64,000 nt of DNA from Bradyrhizobium sp. CCBAU 53351 (GTDB lineage: Bacteria > Pseudomonadota > Alphaproteobacteria > Rhizobiales > Xanthobacteraceae): assembly GCF_015291745.1 (NCBI RefSeq), contig NZ_CP030059.1, positions 3,685,501 through 3,749,500 of the forward strand. The letters are read 5' to 3'. Shown one piece after another: positions 53,081-63,443 of the stretch. Position numbers and translations under genes: made by a program. Every line of letters starts with the position of its first letter. Positions within the stretch are counted from its first letter, which is position 1. Below the pieces are notes generated by a model. The model was not told the origin of the DNA. It saw nothing but the letters and a program-made list of their open reading frames with translations, and ran no database searches.

Positions 53081-54112
53081 TTACGACAGCTTGCCGACGG
53101 CCTTCTCCAGGAGGTCCCAGGCCTGATCGCCATACTTGCCCTTCCACTCGGCATAGAAGCCGGCGGTGCGCAGCTTGTCGCGGAACGGCGCCACGGCGGG
53201 CTGGTTGAAGGTCAGGCCTTTGCCCGCGAGCTCCTGCTGCAAATTGGCATTGAGCTTGGCGGTATCCTCACGCTCCTTGACCGCAGCGGCGTTGATGTTC
53301 TTGGCGACGATGGTGCGCACGTCCTGCGGCAGCTTTTCCCAGGCCCTGCGGTTCGCCAGGAACCAGAAGCCGTCCCACATGTGGTTGGTCAGTGAGCAGT
53401 ATTTCTGGACCTCGTAGAGTTTGGCGGTCGAGATGATCGCCAGCGGGTTCTCCTGGCCTTCGACGATCTTGGTCTGCAGCGCCGAATACACTTCGCTGAA
53501 ATTGATCGAGGCGGGCGCCGCGTCGAACGCCTTGAACATCGAGGTCCACAGCGGCGATACCGGCACGCGGATCTTGAAACCCTTGAGGTCGTCGGGACCG
53601 GTGATCGGCTTGCTCGACGACGTGGTCTGGCGGAAGCCGTTGTCCCAGATCTTGTCCATGACCTCGAGGCCGGCCTTCTTGATCTCGCCGCGGACATGGG
53701 CGCCGAGGTCGCCGTCCATGGCCTTCCAGACCGTGTCGTAGTCCGGGAACGCGAAGCCGATGCCGTTGATGGACGCGGCCGGCACCAGGGTCGACAGGAT
53801 CAGGCCGGACAGCGTGAAGAACTCGACGCCGCCGGAGCGGATCTGGCTCAGCATGTCGGTGTCGGACCCGAGCTGGTTGTTCGGGAAGATCTGGAGGTCA
53901 AACTTGCCGTTGGTCTCGCTCTTGATCGCCGCCGCCATCTCCTTGGCGCGGACGTTCAACGGATGGGTGTCGGGCAAGTTATTGGCGTATTTGTAGGTGA
54001 ACTCGGCACTCTGGGCGCGGGCCACATGGGGCGCGCCGAGGCCGCCCAGGACCGCGGTCGCGGCGGAGGCCTTGAGAAGCGTGCGTCGGGAAAAGCGCGT
54101 CGAAAAGACCAT
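53081..54112 (-). CDS. TRAP transporter solute-binding protein (DctP-type, Tat signal)
   Basis: 343 residues with a twin-arginine signal (FSRRTLLKASAATAVL, cleavage near ARAQ). The binding fold has YKYANNLPDTHPLNVRAKEMAAAIKSETNGKFDLQIFPNNQLGSDTD and FKIRVPVSPLWTSMFKAFDA. GAGGAAG is upstream of ATG 54112. It starts the minus-strand operon binding protein, fused permease, acyl-CoA ligase. The Tat signal implies folding before export. Confidence 0.93.
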   Translation of the reverse strand: MVFSTRFSRRTLLKASAATAVLGGLGAPHVARAQSAEFTYKYANNLPDTHPLNVRAKEMAAAIKSETNGKFDLQIFPNNQLGSDTDMLSQIRSGGVEFFTLSGLILSTLVPAASINGIGFAFPDYDTVWKAMDGDLGAHVRGEIKKAGLEVMDKIWDNGFRQTTSSSKPITGPDDLKGFKIRVPVSPLWTSMFKAFDAAPASINFSEVYSALQTKIVEGQENPLAIISTAKLYEVQKYCSLTNHMWDGFWFLANRRAWEKLPQDVRTIVAKNINAAAVKEREDTAKLNANLQQELAGKGLTFNQPAVAPFRDKLRTAGFYAEWKGKYGDQAWDLLEKAVGKLS

Positions 54113-54600
54113 GGGTCTGCTTCCTCGGAAAGTTTGTTGTTGTTCTGAGATGCAAACCTATACGGACGTCAGGTCAGAAGGTCATCTGCGATCTCGCGGA
54201 AGCCTCGCTTATTGCAGCCTGACAAGGTCACGGCAATATCGGCTTTCGGAGGCATCGGGCCGATTCAAAATCTGAAAAACAACCCCATGCACACAGTAGC
54301 CGCCGACGACCGGGACGAGGCGCGAGGCTCGGTGCGAAAACCAGCGCAAGCGAAGGCGCCATGGCAGGAAAATGGCAGGAAATACGCCTAAATATCTGAT
54401 CTGATTGTATATAAATATATTCCATAATATACCTTATGCGAATTACGGATTGGGCATGGGATGAATCGATCGGCCGGCTGCCTGGGTCTCCAGCATCCCT
54501 CCTTCCAGCCACATCAGGAGCTAACGGACCATCCGGCAGTTAACTCCGAGGTCGCAGACATCCAGGACAGATTAGATCAGCGGCGACCCGGAGGTCCGTC
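54113..54600. promoter_or_regulatory. AT-rich divergent gap
   Basis: 488 bases between divergent transcription units. The stretch 54391-54440 is AT-rich, unusual for this genome, and includes an inverted repeat GTATAT (54407-54412) and ATATAC (54427-54432). It may hold promoters or an operator for the TRAP operon and the M24 gene. No coding frame is convincing here. Confidence 0.45.
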
Positions 54601-55797
54601 ATGCAGGAAGCTGTTGCTCGTGCCGCCTCGCGCGCCATTCCGTTCGATGCCGCCAAGCTCGACCGTCTCATGGAGGCGGCAGGCCTCGACGTGCTGATCG
54701 CGACGTCCAAGCACAACGTGCAATACCTGCTGGGGGCCGAACGGGCGATCTTCTTCGACTACATGGATGCCTTGGGGGTCAGCCGCTATCTGCCAGTGCT
54801 GATCTACGCCAAGGGCGCTCCGGAGAAGTCGATCTATGTCGGGCATCGGCTGGAAACCCACCAGCGTACTGTCGCGCCGCCTTGGGTGCCGCTGGTCCGG
54901 ACCGAATCGAATGGCTCGATGGACGCCGTCCAGCGCGCCTCAGAGCTGATCCGTCAGGCGGGAGTGCCCTGGAAGCGGGTCGGGGTGGAGATGCCGTTTA
55001 TGCCGATGGATGCAGGAAAGGCGCTGGCCGACGCCCTGCCCGGCGCCGAGCTCGGGGACGCGGTGTTGGTGCTGGAGCGGCTGCGGGCAGTCAAATCGGG
55101 GGAGGAATTGGCGAAATTGAAGACGGCGTCCGGGCTCGTCATTGCATCCATGTTGGCAGTGATCTGCGGTCACGGTCGGGGTACGACCAAACAGCAATTG
55201 TCGGATGCGTTGCGCCTTGCCGAAGTCAACCGCGGCCTGACCTTCGAGTATTGTCTGCTTGCCTGCGGCAGCAGCCATAATCGGGCGCCGTCATCGCAGC
55301 GCTGGGAGCAAGGCGAGGTGTTGTCGCTGGATTCGGGTGGCAATTACCTCGGCTATATCGGCGACGTCGCGCGCATGGCGGTCCTGGGCGAGCCGGATGC
55401 CGAGTTGAAGGACTATCTGGCCGAGATCGAGGCGGTCCAGCAAGCCGCCTTTGCTGCTGTCAGGCCAGGCGCGATGGGCGGCGACATCTATGTTGCGGCC
55501 GAGCGCCAGCTTGCGCAGATCACCCAACGCGACTGCACGGATTTCCTCGCTCACGGTATGGGCCTCGTCGGCCATGAGGCCCCTCGCCTGACCGCAACGG
55601 GTCCGGTTCCCTATGACGACAGCGACGCCCGCCGCCCTCTCGAAGCCGGCATGGTGATCTCAATCGAGACCACGATGAAGCATCCAAAGCGCGGCTTCAT
55701 CAAGCTTGAGGATACGGTTGCTGTGACGGATAGCGGCTACCAGATCTTCGGCGAAGATGGACGCGGGTGGAATTTGGGCCGGAACGCAGCCGCCTAA
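54601..55797 (+). CDS. M24-family creatinase/prolidase-like metallopeptidase
   Basis: 398 residues. A creatinase-N-type domain (about 1-160) precedes the pita-bread domain with LSLDSGGNYLGYIGDVARMAVLG, GAMGGDIYVAAERQL, DFLAHGMGLVGHEAPRL, and VISIETTMKHPKRGFIKLEDTVAVTDSG, matching the metal ligands (Asp, Asp, His, Glu, Glu). M24 enzymes include Xaa-Pro peptidases, creatinase and related amidohydrolases. GGAGG is upstream of ATG 54601. Substrate unknown; it is divergent from the TRAP operon, so it may process the imported solute. Confidence 0.9.
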   Translation: MQEAVARAASRAIPFDAAKLDRLMEAAGLDVLIATSKHNVQYLLGAERAIFFDYMDALGVSRYLPVLIYAKGAPEKSIYVGHRLETHQRTVAPPWVPLVRTESNGSMDAVQRASELIRQAGVPWKRVGVEMPFMPMDAGKALADALPGAELGDAVLVLERLRAVKSGEELAKLKTASGLVIASMLAVICGHGRGTTKQQLSDALRLAEVNRGLTFEYCLLACGSSHNRAPSSQRWEQGEVLSLDSGGNYLGYIGDVARMAVLGEPDAELKDYLAEIEAVQQAAFAAVRPGAMGGDIYVAAERQLAQITQRDCTDFLAHGMGLVGHEAPRLTATGPVPYDDSDARRPLEAGMVISIETTMKHPKRGFIKLEDTVAVTDSGYQIFGEDGRGWNLGRNAAA

Positions 55798-55811
55798 ACG
55801 GCGCAGCGAAA

Positions 55812-55829
55812 CCCGCCGTAAGCGGCGGG
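55812..55829. terminator. Bidirectional terminator hairpin
   Basis: Perfect stem CCCGCCG/CGGCGGG with loop TAAG, followed by a C/T-rich TGCCTTTAAT on the plus strand and by TTTCGC on the minus strand. It sits between the convergent M24 gene and the ferritin-like gene. Confidence 0.75.
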
Positions 55830-55835
55830 CTGCCT

Positions 55836-56711
55836 TTAATTCACCGTGAGCGATCGCAGCCAGGCCAGTCGCGAGATCGCGCGTTCGGCGAGCTGCTGCA
55901 AACGTTCGAGATCGGCAGCGTCGTTCGACCGCTCGGCGCCTTCGAGATAACCATCGACGAGCGCCTCGGCGATTTCCAATGGACCTTTGTGCTCCATCGA
56001 CGCTGGAAAGCTCCCGAGGCCGGTGGCGGCGTCGGCCATCCCGACGGCCTGTTGGCGGATGTCCCGTATGCGGATCGCCTCTGGTCCGCTCAGGGTTTGT
56101 TCCATCTCGGCGAGCTGCGCGACCAGGCGCAGCTCGAGTTCTCGCGCATCAATTTGCCGCACCGGCGCTGACGATGCCTCGGCGCCGCTGCGGTCGTGTT
56201 CGTGATGATAGGCGCGACGTCTCTCCTTGCGCAGGGTAGCGACATGGCCCAGTTCCTCCCTGGCCATCGCCTCGGACGCCTTCTTGACCTCGGGATCATG
56301 CGAATAGGCTGCCAGATATGACCAGAAGGCGAAGGCCCGCTCCTCGTTGCGGACCGCCATGGCGAGTGCGCGGTACGGCGTCATCAGCCGCGATGTCTTC
56401 ATCTCGGCTGCAGCTTCCGGAGCCAGCGCTTCCGGCGCCTCCCACCGCACCATGGCGGGATCCGGGCGCTTGCCCCGGCGCGACTGCGACCACTGCGTCA
56501 CACTGTCCACGTGCTCGCGCTCGGCGGCGGCGAGCCGCGTGAACACTTCCGCCAGATCATCCTTGCCCTGCCCGCGCATCTCTTGGGCAAGGGAATCGTA
56601 TTTTTTGGTCGCTTCCTGCTCCATTGCATGCGCTAGCGCAAAGAGCTCGTCGATCGACTCCAATACACCCGCGGGCTCAGCACTGAGCAATGAAGTGCGC
56701 AGGAATGGCAT
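55836..56711 (-). CDS. Ferritin-like/rubrerythrin-type diiron protein
   Basis: 291 residues. Diiron-type motifs: EQEATKKY (Glu), AEREHVDSV (ExxH), RNEERAFAFW (Glu) and AREELGHVATL (ExxH), spread over about residues 30-170, in helical context, matching a four-helix ferritin-like fold (COG1633-type). The C-terminal third is a helical region without motifs. Likely an iron/peroxide or stress protein. ATG 56711 is preferred; a longer frame starts at 56765. It is divergent from nosR, with a 16-bp palindrome between them. Confidence 0.85.
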   Translation of the reverse strand: MPFLRTSLLSAEPAGVLESIDELFALAHAMEQEATKKYDSLAQEMRGQGKDDLAEVFTRLAAAEREHVDSVTQWSQSRRGKRPDPAMVRWEAPEALAPEAAAEMKTSRLMTPYRALAMAVRNEERAFAFWSYLAAYSHDPEVKKASEAMAREELGHVATLRKERRRAYHHEHDRSGAEASSAPVRQIDARELELRLVAQLAEMEQTLSGPEAIRIRDIRQQAVGMADAATGLGSFPASMEHKGPLEIAEALVDGYLEGAERSNDAADLERLQQLAERAISRLAWLRSLTVN

Positions 56712-56745
56712 GGCGAGGGTTTCCCGATGCAGACGTGTGACTTGG

Positions 56746-56761
56746 TTGTGCGAATGCACAA
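56746..56761. promoter_or_regulatory. 16-bp palindrome between the ferritin-like gene and nosR
   Basis: TTGTGC-GAAT-GCACAA, a perfect inverted repeat. It is 34 bases from the ferritin-like start and about 129 bases from the nosR start. The inner TGTG-N6-CACA form has the arm spacing of a Crp/Fnr-type site but not the FixK sequence. A candidate operator, not assigned to a regulator. Confidence 0.5.
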
Positions 56762-56890
56762 TCATTCTACTTTAGCTTGACAGATGTGGTCGCGCACGAC
56801 GACTGTGGCACGTCAGCGGCGACAAATCATCGACGAAGAGTCTCAAGGCGCGCGCGACCCGGTTGGTCGCGCAGATGGCATTTGACCGAC

Positions 56891-59185
56891 ATGTCGAAGC
56901 GACCGCATGAAGAGTCCACCTTCGCAAGGCGTGCAGCGCTGGCGCTCGCAGGCTTGCTGCTGGTGTGTCTGACTTATATTTCGCCCGCCTGCGCTGCGGC
57001 TGACTTACCGACATACCTGCCGAAGATCGCGCCTGCGGACTTTTTCCCGGGCGCGGATCGTTTCGGACCGCCCCAAGGTGATCCGCCGATCGTACCTGTC
57101 TACCGGGGCGATCAGCTGCAGGGATTTGTGTTCCTCAACTCCGATTTCGCGAATTCCGTCGGGTATTCCGGCAAGCCGGTTCACCTGCTGGCCGGCATCG
57201 ATCCCAAGGGTGTCATCACCGGCATCAAGCTGGTCGATCACAAGGAGCCGATCGTGCTGGTCGGCATTCCGGAAGCGCGGATCGTCGCGGCCGTGAATGG
57301 GCTGATCGGCAAGGACATGAAGCCTGTCGCAAGTGGCGCCGAGAAGCCGCCGCAGGTCGACATCGTGAGCGGCGCAACCGTCACCGTGCTGGTGATGGGC
57401 GACAGTATCGTTCGCGCGGCGTCCAAGCTCATCCGAAGCGGTCGCGTAGGCGGCGGCGACGGCGCGGCGGCTTCGGCAGCCCTGCCCCAAGTCATCAAGA
57501 CGCTCGATCTCGAACGCAGTGAGGTGCGCGACTGGGAAAGCCTCGTCGGCGACGGCTCGATACGCCGGCTTCATCTTGGCATCGGCGACATCAACGATGC
57601 CTTCGCGAAGTCAGGCAGCGCGGCGGCGAGCCAGTATCCCGAGCCAGGTGACGCCGGCGACACCTTCATCGACCTCTACGTCGCGCTCGTGAGCGCGCCC
57701 ACGATCGGCCGCAGCCTGCTCGGCGAGGACGGCTATCGGCGGCTGAAGGACGGTCTGAAGCCCGGGCAGCAGGCGATTGTCGTCGCAGGCAACGGTCCCT
57801 ACTCCTTCAAGGGCTCGGCCTACGTCCGCGGCGGCATCTTCGATCGCATCGAGATTCTGCAGGACGGCAACAGCACCCGCTTCCGCGACCGTAACCACAC
57901 CCGTCTTGGCGCATTGGAGGCGGTCGGCACGCCCGAGTTCAAGGAAATCGGCCTGTTCGTCACCCCGCCCGAGTTCACCTTGGATCCCACCCAGCCGTGG
58001 CAGCTTCAGCTGCTCGTGCAGCGGAGCCTCGGCGGCCGCGACAAGGCATTCCTGACTTTCGACCTCGGCTACGCCCTGCCCGACAGCTACATTCGCCGCG
58101 AGCAACGCACGGTGACGGTACCGGAGAGCGCGGCGCCTCCGGCCTCGCAGGCAAAAGCTGCGGCCACATCGCCGGCGGAGGAAGACGAGCCGCTCTGGAT
58201 GCGGATCTGGCGGTCGAGCACCGTGTCGATCGGCATCACCGCATTCATGCTGGCCGCCCTCACCGGCATCTTCTTCTTCCAGAACCTGCTCGTGCGTCGG
58301 CCGGTATTCTACACCTGGGTGCGACGAGGCTATCTCGCTTTCGTCCTGGTCTGGCTTGGCTGGTACGCCAACGCACAGCTGTCCGTCGTCAACGTCGTCA
58401 CCTTCAGCAATGCGCTGGTGACGGGCTTCCGCTGGGAATTCTTCCTCGCCGCTCCCCTGATCTTCATCCTGTGGGCCGCGACGGCCGGCGGGCTTCTGTT
58501 CTGGGGCCGCGGCCCGTTCTGCGGCTGGCTTTGTCCCTTCGGCGCGCTCCAGGAGCTCACCAACACGGCTGCGAAATGGCTGAAGGTGCCGCAGATCACC
58601 GTGCCGTGGGGACTCCACGAGCGGCTATGGCCGATCAAGTACATCATCTTCCTCGGACTGTTCGGCCTGTCGCTCTATTCGGTCGACATGGCCGAACGGT
58701 TCGCCGAGGTCGAACCGTTCAAGACAGCGATCATCCTGAAGTTTTCGCGGAGCTGGCCGTTCGTCGCCTATGCCGTCGCCCTGCTCGTCATCGGCCTCTT
58801 CATCGAGCGCTTCTTCTGCCGCTACCTCTGCCCGCTCGGCGCTGCGCTTGCCATTCCCGGCCGCATCCGGACCTTCGAATGGCTGCGCCGCTGGGAAGAG
58901 TGCGGCTCGCCCTGTCAGCGCTGCGCCAAGGAATGCCCGGTGCAATCGATCCATCCCGAGGGTCACATCAACGTCAATGAGTGCATCTACTGCATGCACT
59001 GCCAGGAACTCTATTACGACGACCACCGCTGCCCGCACATGATCCAGGTGCGGCTCAAGCGCGAGAAGTTCGCGGCGATGTCCTCGCCCACGATGCGCTC
59101 GGGCGGAAAGGGTCCCGCGACCGTCATCACCGCCGGCGGCAAGACTGTCGGCGCGTCACCCGCCGTCTCTCCACCACCGAACTGA
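56891..59185 (+). CDS. nosR: Nitrous oxide reductase-associated flavin/Fe-S membrane protein NosR
   Basis: 764 residues. Signal/anchor at the N-terminus, then an FMN-binding domain with the flavinylation motif SGAT (T163). Several membrane helices follow (about 475-650), with [12 protein letters not shown] and [15 protein letters not shown]. Two Fe-S clusters are expected near C671 ([13 protein letters not shown]) and C698 ([12 protein letters not shown]). NosR supports electron delivery to and maturation of NosZ, and can affect nos expression. ATG 56891 begins a plausible signal. It is first of nosR-Z-D-F-Y and 22 bases from nosZ. Confidence 0.96.
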   Translation: MSKRPHEESTFARRAALALAGLLLVCLTYISPACAAADLPTYLPKIAPADFFPGADRFGPPQGDPPIVPVYRGDQLQGFVFLNSDFANSVGYSGKPVHLLAGIDPKGVITGIKLVDHKEPIVLVGIPEARIVAAVNGLIGKDMKPVASGAEKPPQVDIVSGATVTVLVMGDSIVRAASKLIRSGRVGGGDGAAASAALPQVIKTLDLERSEVRDWESLVGDGSIRRLHLGIGDINDAFAKSGSAAASQYPEPGDAGDTFIDLYVALVSAPTIGRSLLGEDGYRRLKDGLKPGQQAIVVAGNGPYSFKGSAYVRGGIFDRIEILQDGNSTRFRDRNHTRLGALEAVGTPEFKEIGLFVTPPEFTLDPTQPWQLQLLVQRSLGGRDKAFLTFDLGYALPDSYIRREQRTVTVPESAAPPASQAKAAATSPAEEDEPLWMRIWRSSTVSIGITAFMLAALTGIFFFQNLLVRRPVFYTWVRRGYLAFVLVWLGWYANAQLSVVNVVTFSNALVTGFRWEFFLAAPLIFILWAATAGGLLFWGRGPFCGWLCPFGALQELTNTAAKWLKVPQITVPWGLHERLWPIKYIIFLGLFGLSLYSVDMAERFAEVEPFKTAIILKFSRSWPFVAYAVALLVIGLFIERFFCRYLCPLGAALAIPGRIRTFEWLRRWEECGSPCQRCAKECPVQSIHPEGHINVNECIYCMHCQELYYDDHRCPHMIQVRLKREKFAAMSSPTMRSGGKGPATVITAGGKTVGASPAVSPPPN

Positions 59186-59207
59186 ACCGAAAGCCGAGGA
59201 GGCAATC

Positions 59208-61154
59208 ATGAGCGAGAACGATAAAGCAAAGGGCGTCAGCCGACGAACAGTGCTGGGAACGACGGCGGCCGCAGCGGGCGTGGGCCTTGCCGGCGGAGTA
59301 GCGCTGACGGACGGCGGCTTCGTCTCCTCCGCGGACGCGCAGACCAAGAATGCCGCGCCGAAAGCGCCGGCGGCGAGGCCGGCCGTGCAGAAGACCGAGG
59401 TCGCGCCCGGCGAGCTCGACGAATACTATGTGTTCTTCTCGAGCGGACAGTCCGGCGAGATGCGCATCATCGGCCTTCCCTCGATGCGCGAGCTGATGCG
59501 CGTCCCGGTCTTCAACCGTTGCAGCGCGACCGGTTGGGGCCAGACCAACGAGAGCATCAAGATTCTGACCGAGGGGCTGCAGCCTGCGACCCGCGAATTC
59601 CTGAAGAATCGCGGCGGCACGTTCCTGAACGGCGATCTCCATCACCCCCACATTTCGTTCACGGACGGCACCTATGACGGCCGCTATGCCTTCATGAACG
59701 ACAAGGCCAACAGCCGAGTCGCGCGGGTGCGGCTCGACATCATGAAATGCGACAAGATCGTCGAGCTGCCGAACCAGCACACGGTCCACGGCCTGCGGGT
59801 GCAGAAATACCCGCGCACGGGGTATGTGTTTGCCAATGGCGAGGATGGCGTGCCTCTGCCCAATGACGGCAAGGTCCTCGACGATGCCAAGCAGTATCGC
59901 TCCATCTTCAGCGCGATTGACGGCGACACGATGAAGGTGGCCTGGCAGGTGATCGTCAGCGGCAACCTCGACAACGTCGATGCCGACTATCAGGGCAAAT
60001 ACTGCTTCGCGACCTGCTACAACGGCGAGGAAGGCGTCACGCTCGCGGAGATGACCGCCAGCGAACAGGACTGGGTCGTCATCTTTAACATCAAGCGGAT
60101 CGAGGAAGCCCTGAAGAAGGGTGACTTCAAGGAAATGAACGGCGTGCCCGTCATCGACGGCCGCAAGGGCTCGGCCTACACCCGCTACGTTCCGGTCTCG
60201 AACAATCCGCACGGCATGAACACGGCGCCGGACGGCATTCACATCGTGGCGGCCGGAAAGCTCTCGCCCACCGTGACCGTGATGGACGTCCGCAAATTCG
60301 ACGATCTGTTCGACGACAAGATCAAGCCGCGCGACGTCGTGGTCGCGGAGCCCGAGCTCGGCCTCGGCCCGCTGCATACCGCCTACGACGGCAAGGGCAA
60401 CGCCTACACGACGCTGTTCCTCGACAGCCAGGTCTGCAAGTGGAGCATCGATCTCGCCAAGCGGGCGTTCAAGGGCGAGAAGGTCAATCCCATCCTTCAG
60501 AAGATCGACGTGCACTATCAACCGGGTCACAACCATTCTTCGATGGGCCAGACCAAGGAGGCGGATGGAAAGTGGCTCATCTCGCTGAACAAGTTCTCGA
60601 AGGACCGTTTCCTGAACGTCGGCCCGCTCAAGCCCGAGAACGATCAGCTGATCGACATCTCCGGCGATCAGATGAAGCTGGTGCATGACGGCCCGAGCTT
60701 CGCCGAGCCGCATGACGCGACCATCGTTCACCGCTCCAAGATCAACCCGATCTCGATCTACGACCGCGCGGATCCGATGTTTGCGGACGCGGTCAAGCAG
60801 GCCAAGGCCGACGGCATCAACCTCGAGGCGGATTCGAAGGTCATTCGCGACGGCAACAAGGTGCGCGTTTACATGACGTCCACCGCCCCAGCCTTTGGTC
60901 TCGAGCAGTTCCAGGTCAAGCAAGGTGACGAAGTGACGGTATTCGTCACCAATATCGATGCGGTGGAAGACCTGACGCACGGGTTCTGCATCGTGAACTA
61001 CGGCATCCAGATGGAGATCGGGCCGATGGCGACGGCGTCCGTGAGTTTCACGGCCGACAGGCCGGGTGTCTACTGGTACTATTGCTCCTGGTTCTGCCAC
61101 GCCATGCACATGGAGATGAAGGGCCGGATGTTCGTCGAGCCGAAATCGGTGTGA
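59208..61154 (+). CDS. nosZ: Nitrous-oxide reductase (clade I, Tat-exported)
   Basis: 648 residues. Tat signal ([14 protein letters not shown]) and cleavage near ADAQT, so folded copper enzyme is exported to the periplasm. CuZ ligand histidines appear in [31 protein letters not shown] and EPHDATIVH. The CuA site is C626, C630, H634 and M637 ([12 protein letters not shown]), preceded by HGFCIVNYG. It reduces N2O to N2, the last step of denitrification. Clade I is indicated by the Tat signal and the linked nosR. Confidence 0.97.
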   Translation: MSENDKAKGVSRRTVLGTTAAAAGVGLAGGVALTDGGFVSSADAQTKNAAPKAPAARPAVQKTEVAPGELDEYYVFFSSGQSGEMRIIGLPSMRELMRVPVFNRCSATGWGQTNESIKILTEGLQPATREFLKNRGGTFLNGDLHHPHISFTDGTYDGRYAFMNDKANSRVARVRLDIMKCDKIVELPNQHTVHGLRVQKYPRTGYVFANGEDGVPLPNDGKVLDDAKQYRSIFSAIDGDTMKVAWQVIVSGNLDNVDADYQGKYCFATCYNGEEGVTLAEMTASEQDWVVIFNIKRIEEALKKGDFKEMNGVPVIDGRKGSAYTRYVPVSNNPHGMNTAPDGIHIVAAGKLSPTVTVMDVRKFDDLFDDKIKPRDVVVAEPELGLGPLHTAYDGKGNAYTTLFLDSQVCKWSIDLAKRAFKGEKVNPILQKIDVHYQPGHNHSSMGQTKEADGKWLISLNKFSKDRFLNVGPLKPENDQLIDISGDQMKLVHDGPSFAEPHDATIVHRSKINPISIYDRADPMFADAVKQAKADGINLEADSKVIRDGNKVRVYMTSTAPAFGLEQFQVKQGDEVTVFVTNIDAVEDLTHGFCIVNYGIQMEIGPMATASVSFTADRPGVYWYYCSWFCHAMHMEMKGRMFVEPKSV

Positions 61155-61167
61155 TCGGAGCGACCTC

Positions 61168-62526
61168 GTGGGTCCGTTGTTACGCATGTTTCCGGCGGCG
61201 CTGGTCGCCGCCGGATTGTCCGGCTTCGCCAGGGCGGAGACGTTGACGGCTGCGCCTGGCCAGTCGCTGCAAGCCGTGCTGGACAGCGCGCGCGCCGACG
61301 ACGTCGTCGCGCTTGCGGCCGGGGAATATCACGGCGCGATCCGCATCGACCGTCCTCTCCAGCTGGTCGGCAGCCGCGAGGCCGTGCTCGATGGCGACGG
61401 CGCCGGCAACGTCATCACTGTCAGCGCATCCGACGTCACTGTCCGCGGCTTGACCATCCGGGGATCGGGCCGCGATCTTCAGGCGATGAATTCCGGCATC
61501 TTCCTGCAGAAGACGGCCGAGCGCGCGACGATCGAGGACAACCGGCTGGTGGGAAACCTGTTCGGCGTCTATGTGCATGGCGCCAAGGGCTCCCGCGTCG
61601 TCCGCAACGAGATCGAGGGACTGCGCGGCGGACGTCTCAGCGAGGCGGGCAACGGCGTTTCGCTTTGGAATGCGCCCGACGTCACCATCGCCAACAACAA
61701 TTTCCGTTACGGCCGCGACGGCATCTTCTCGATCTCCAGCAACAAGGACCGCTTCGTCGACAACCGCTTCGAGCAGCTTCGCTTCGCCGTCCACTACATG
61801 TACACCAACGACAGCGAAATCAGCGGCAACGTTTCGGTGGGCAACCATGTCGGCTACGCCATCATGTATTCGAACCGCCTCATGATCCGCGGCAATTCCT
61901 CCGATCACGATCGCGACTATGGCATGCTCTTCAACTACGCGAACCATGCCCAGATAGAGGACAACCGGGTGGTCGGCGGCCCGCTCGGCTCGACGATACA
62001 GAAGGCGGACGAGGCTCCCGACGACGAGCGAGGCATGCTGCCGCAAGCCAAACGGGAGAGCACGCTGCGGAGCGGCCCCGAGAAATGCGTGTTCATCTAC
62101 AACACCAATCACAACAAATTCCGCAACAACTGGTTCGAGCGCTGCGCCATCGGCGTGCACTTCACGGCCGGCTCCGAAGGCAACGAAATCACCGGCAACG
62201 CCTTCGTCAGCAACGCCAACCAGGTGAAATATGTCGGCACACGGCATCTCGACTGGTCGACCGGCGGACGCGGCAACTATTGGAGCGATAATCCGGCGTT
62301 CGACCTCAACGGCGACGGTATCGCCGACACGGCATACCGGCCGAACGACCTCATCGATCGCGTGCTGTGGACGGCGCCCGCTGCGAAGGTCCTGATCAAC
62401 AGCCCCGCGGTCCAGGTGATCCGCTGGGCGCAGGCGCAGTTTCCAGCTCTGCTGCCCGGCGGCGTGGTCGACAGCCATCCGCTGGTATCGCCGCCACGGG
62501 GCGGGGCGCGGAAGGAGACGCGATGA
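61168..62526 (+). CDS. nosD: Copper-cluster assembly protein NosD (periplasmic beta-helix)
   Basis: 452 residues with a signal peptide (ALVAAGLSGFARAE). The body is a right-handed parallel beta-helix of CASH/PbH1 repeats (for example GIFLQKTAERATIEDNRLVGNLFGVYVHGAKGSRVVRNEI). NosD works with the NosFY ABC transporter to build the CuZ site in NosZ. GTG 61168 has GGAGCGACC upstream. It overlaps nosF by ATGA, the normal nos arrangement. Confidence 0.95.
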   Translation: MGPLLRMFPAALVAAGLSGFARAETLTAAPGQSLQAVLDSARADDVVALAAGEYHGAIRIDRPLQLVGSREAVLDGDGAGNVITVSASDVTVRGLTIRGSGRDLQAMNSGIFLQKTAERATIEDNRLVGNLFGVYVHGAKGSRVVRNEIEGLRGGRLSEAGNGVSLWNAPDVTIANNNFRYGRDGIFSISSNKDRFVDNRFEQLRFAVHYMYTNDSEISGNVSVGNHVGYAIMYSNRLMIRGNSSDHDRDYGMLFNYANHAQIEDNRVVGGPLGSTIQKADEAPDDERGMLPQAKRESTLRSGPEKCVFIYNTNHNKFRNNWFERCAIGVHFTAGSEGNEITGNAFVSNANQVKYVGTRHLDWSTGGRGNYWSDNPAFDLNGDGIADTAYRPNDLIDRVLWTAPAAKVLINSPAVQVIRWAQAQFPALLPGGVVDSHPLVSPPRGGARKETR

Positions 62527-63443
62527 CCAGCACGGTACGCGTCAGCGACGTCACCAAGACCTATGGCCGGGTCGAGGCCGTGCGCGGCGCCTCGTTCACG
62601 CTCGGCCAGGGCGAGCTGGTGGCCTTGATCGGCCACAACGGCGCCGGCAAGACCACGCTGATGAAGCTCATGCTGGGGCTGATCCGGCCGACCAGCGGCG
62701 CCATCGAGGTTCTCGGAGACAATCCTGCCGCCGGAGAATTCGCGGGCCGGCGCCATCTCGGCTACCTCCCGGAGAACGTCTCCTTCGACCCTGCCCTCAC
62801 CGGCCGTGAGACGCAGGCCTTCTATGCCAGGCTGAAGCGGGAGCCGGTGGCCAAGGCGCTCGATCTGCTCGAAGCCGTCGGGCTGGGCGCCGCGAGTCGC
62901 CGCAGGGTCAGCACCTATTCGAAAGGCATGCGCCAGCGGCTCGGGCTCGCGCAGGCGCTGCTCGGCCAGCCGCGCGTGCTGCTGCTCGACGAGCCGACCA
63001 CCGGCCTCGATCCCGAGCTGCGGCAGACCTTCTACGACATCATCGCGCGGCTCGCGGCCAGCGGCGCGACCGTGCTGCTGTCGTCGCATGCGCTGACCGA
63101 GCTCGAGGAGCGTGCGGGCCGGGTCATCATCATGAACCGCGGCATCAAGGTCGCGGACGGATCGATCGACGAGCTGCGTCGTCTCGCCAGGCTGCCCACC
63201 AAGATCCGCCTCAAGGTGGCGGGCCTCGCTCCGAGCGAGATGCCGGGCTGGGCGCCGCAAGATGCGACTTGCCGCCGCCTGAACGGCCACATCGTCGAGA
63301 TCGACGCCGCGCCGGAGCGCAAGATCGAGCTGCTGCATCGCGCCACGGCCGCCGGCAATGCCGTCGAGGATGTCGATGTGGTTCCGCCGACCCTCGACGA
63401 GCTCTATGCTCATTTCCTCCGGCAATCGGAGCAGGCGCCATGA
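62523..63443 (+). CDS. nosF: NosF, ATP-binding subunit of the NosFY transporter
   Basis: 306 residues. Walker A GHNGAGKTT, signature YSKGMRQRLGLAQ, Walker B LLLDEPTTGLDPE and the His-loop in LSSHALTELEERAG. It pairs with NosY to supply sulfur for CuZ assembly. ATG 62523 overlaps the nosD stop. The stop overlaps the nosY start (ATGA). Confidence 0.96.
   Translation: MTSTVRVSDVTKTYGRVEAVRGASFTLGQGELVALIGHNGAGKTTLMKLMLGLIRPTSGAIEVLGDNPAAGEFAGRRHLGYLPENVSFDPALTGRETQAFYARLKREPVAKALDLLEAVGLGAASRRRVSTYSKGMRQRLGLAQALLGQPRVLLLDEPTTGLDPELRQTFYDIIARLAASGATVLLSSHALTELEERAGRVIIMNRGIKVADGSIDELRRLARLPTKIRLKVAGLAPSEMPGWAPQDATCRRLNGHIVEIDAAPERKIELLHRATAAGNAVEDVDVVPPTLDELYAHFLRQSEQAP

Noticed and set aside
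56776..56792. TTGACAGATGTGGT upstream of nosR as a FixK box
   Set aside because: Only the first arm matches; the second (TGGT) differs from TCAA at three positions.
59127..61187. 686-codon minus-strand frame over nosZ
   Set aside because: Opposite a secure nosZ with copper-site residues; His/Asp/Arg-rich antisense sequence.
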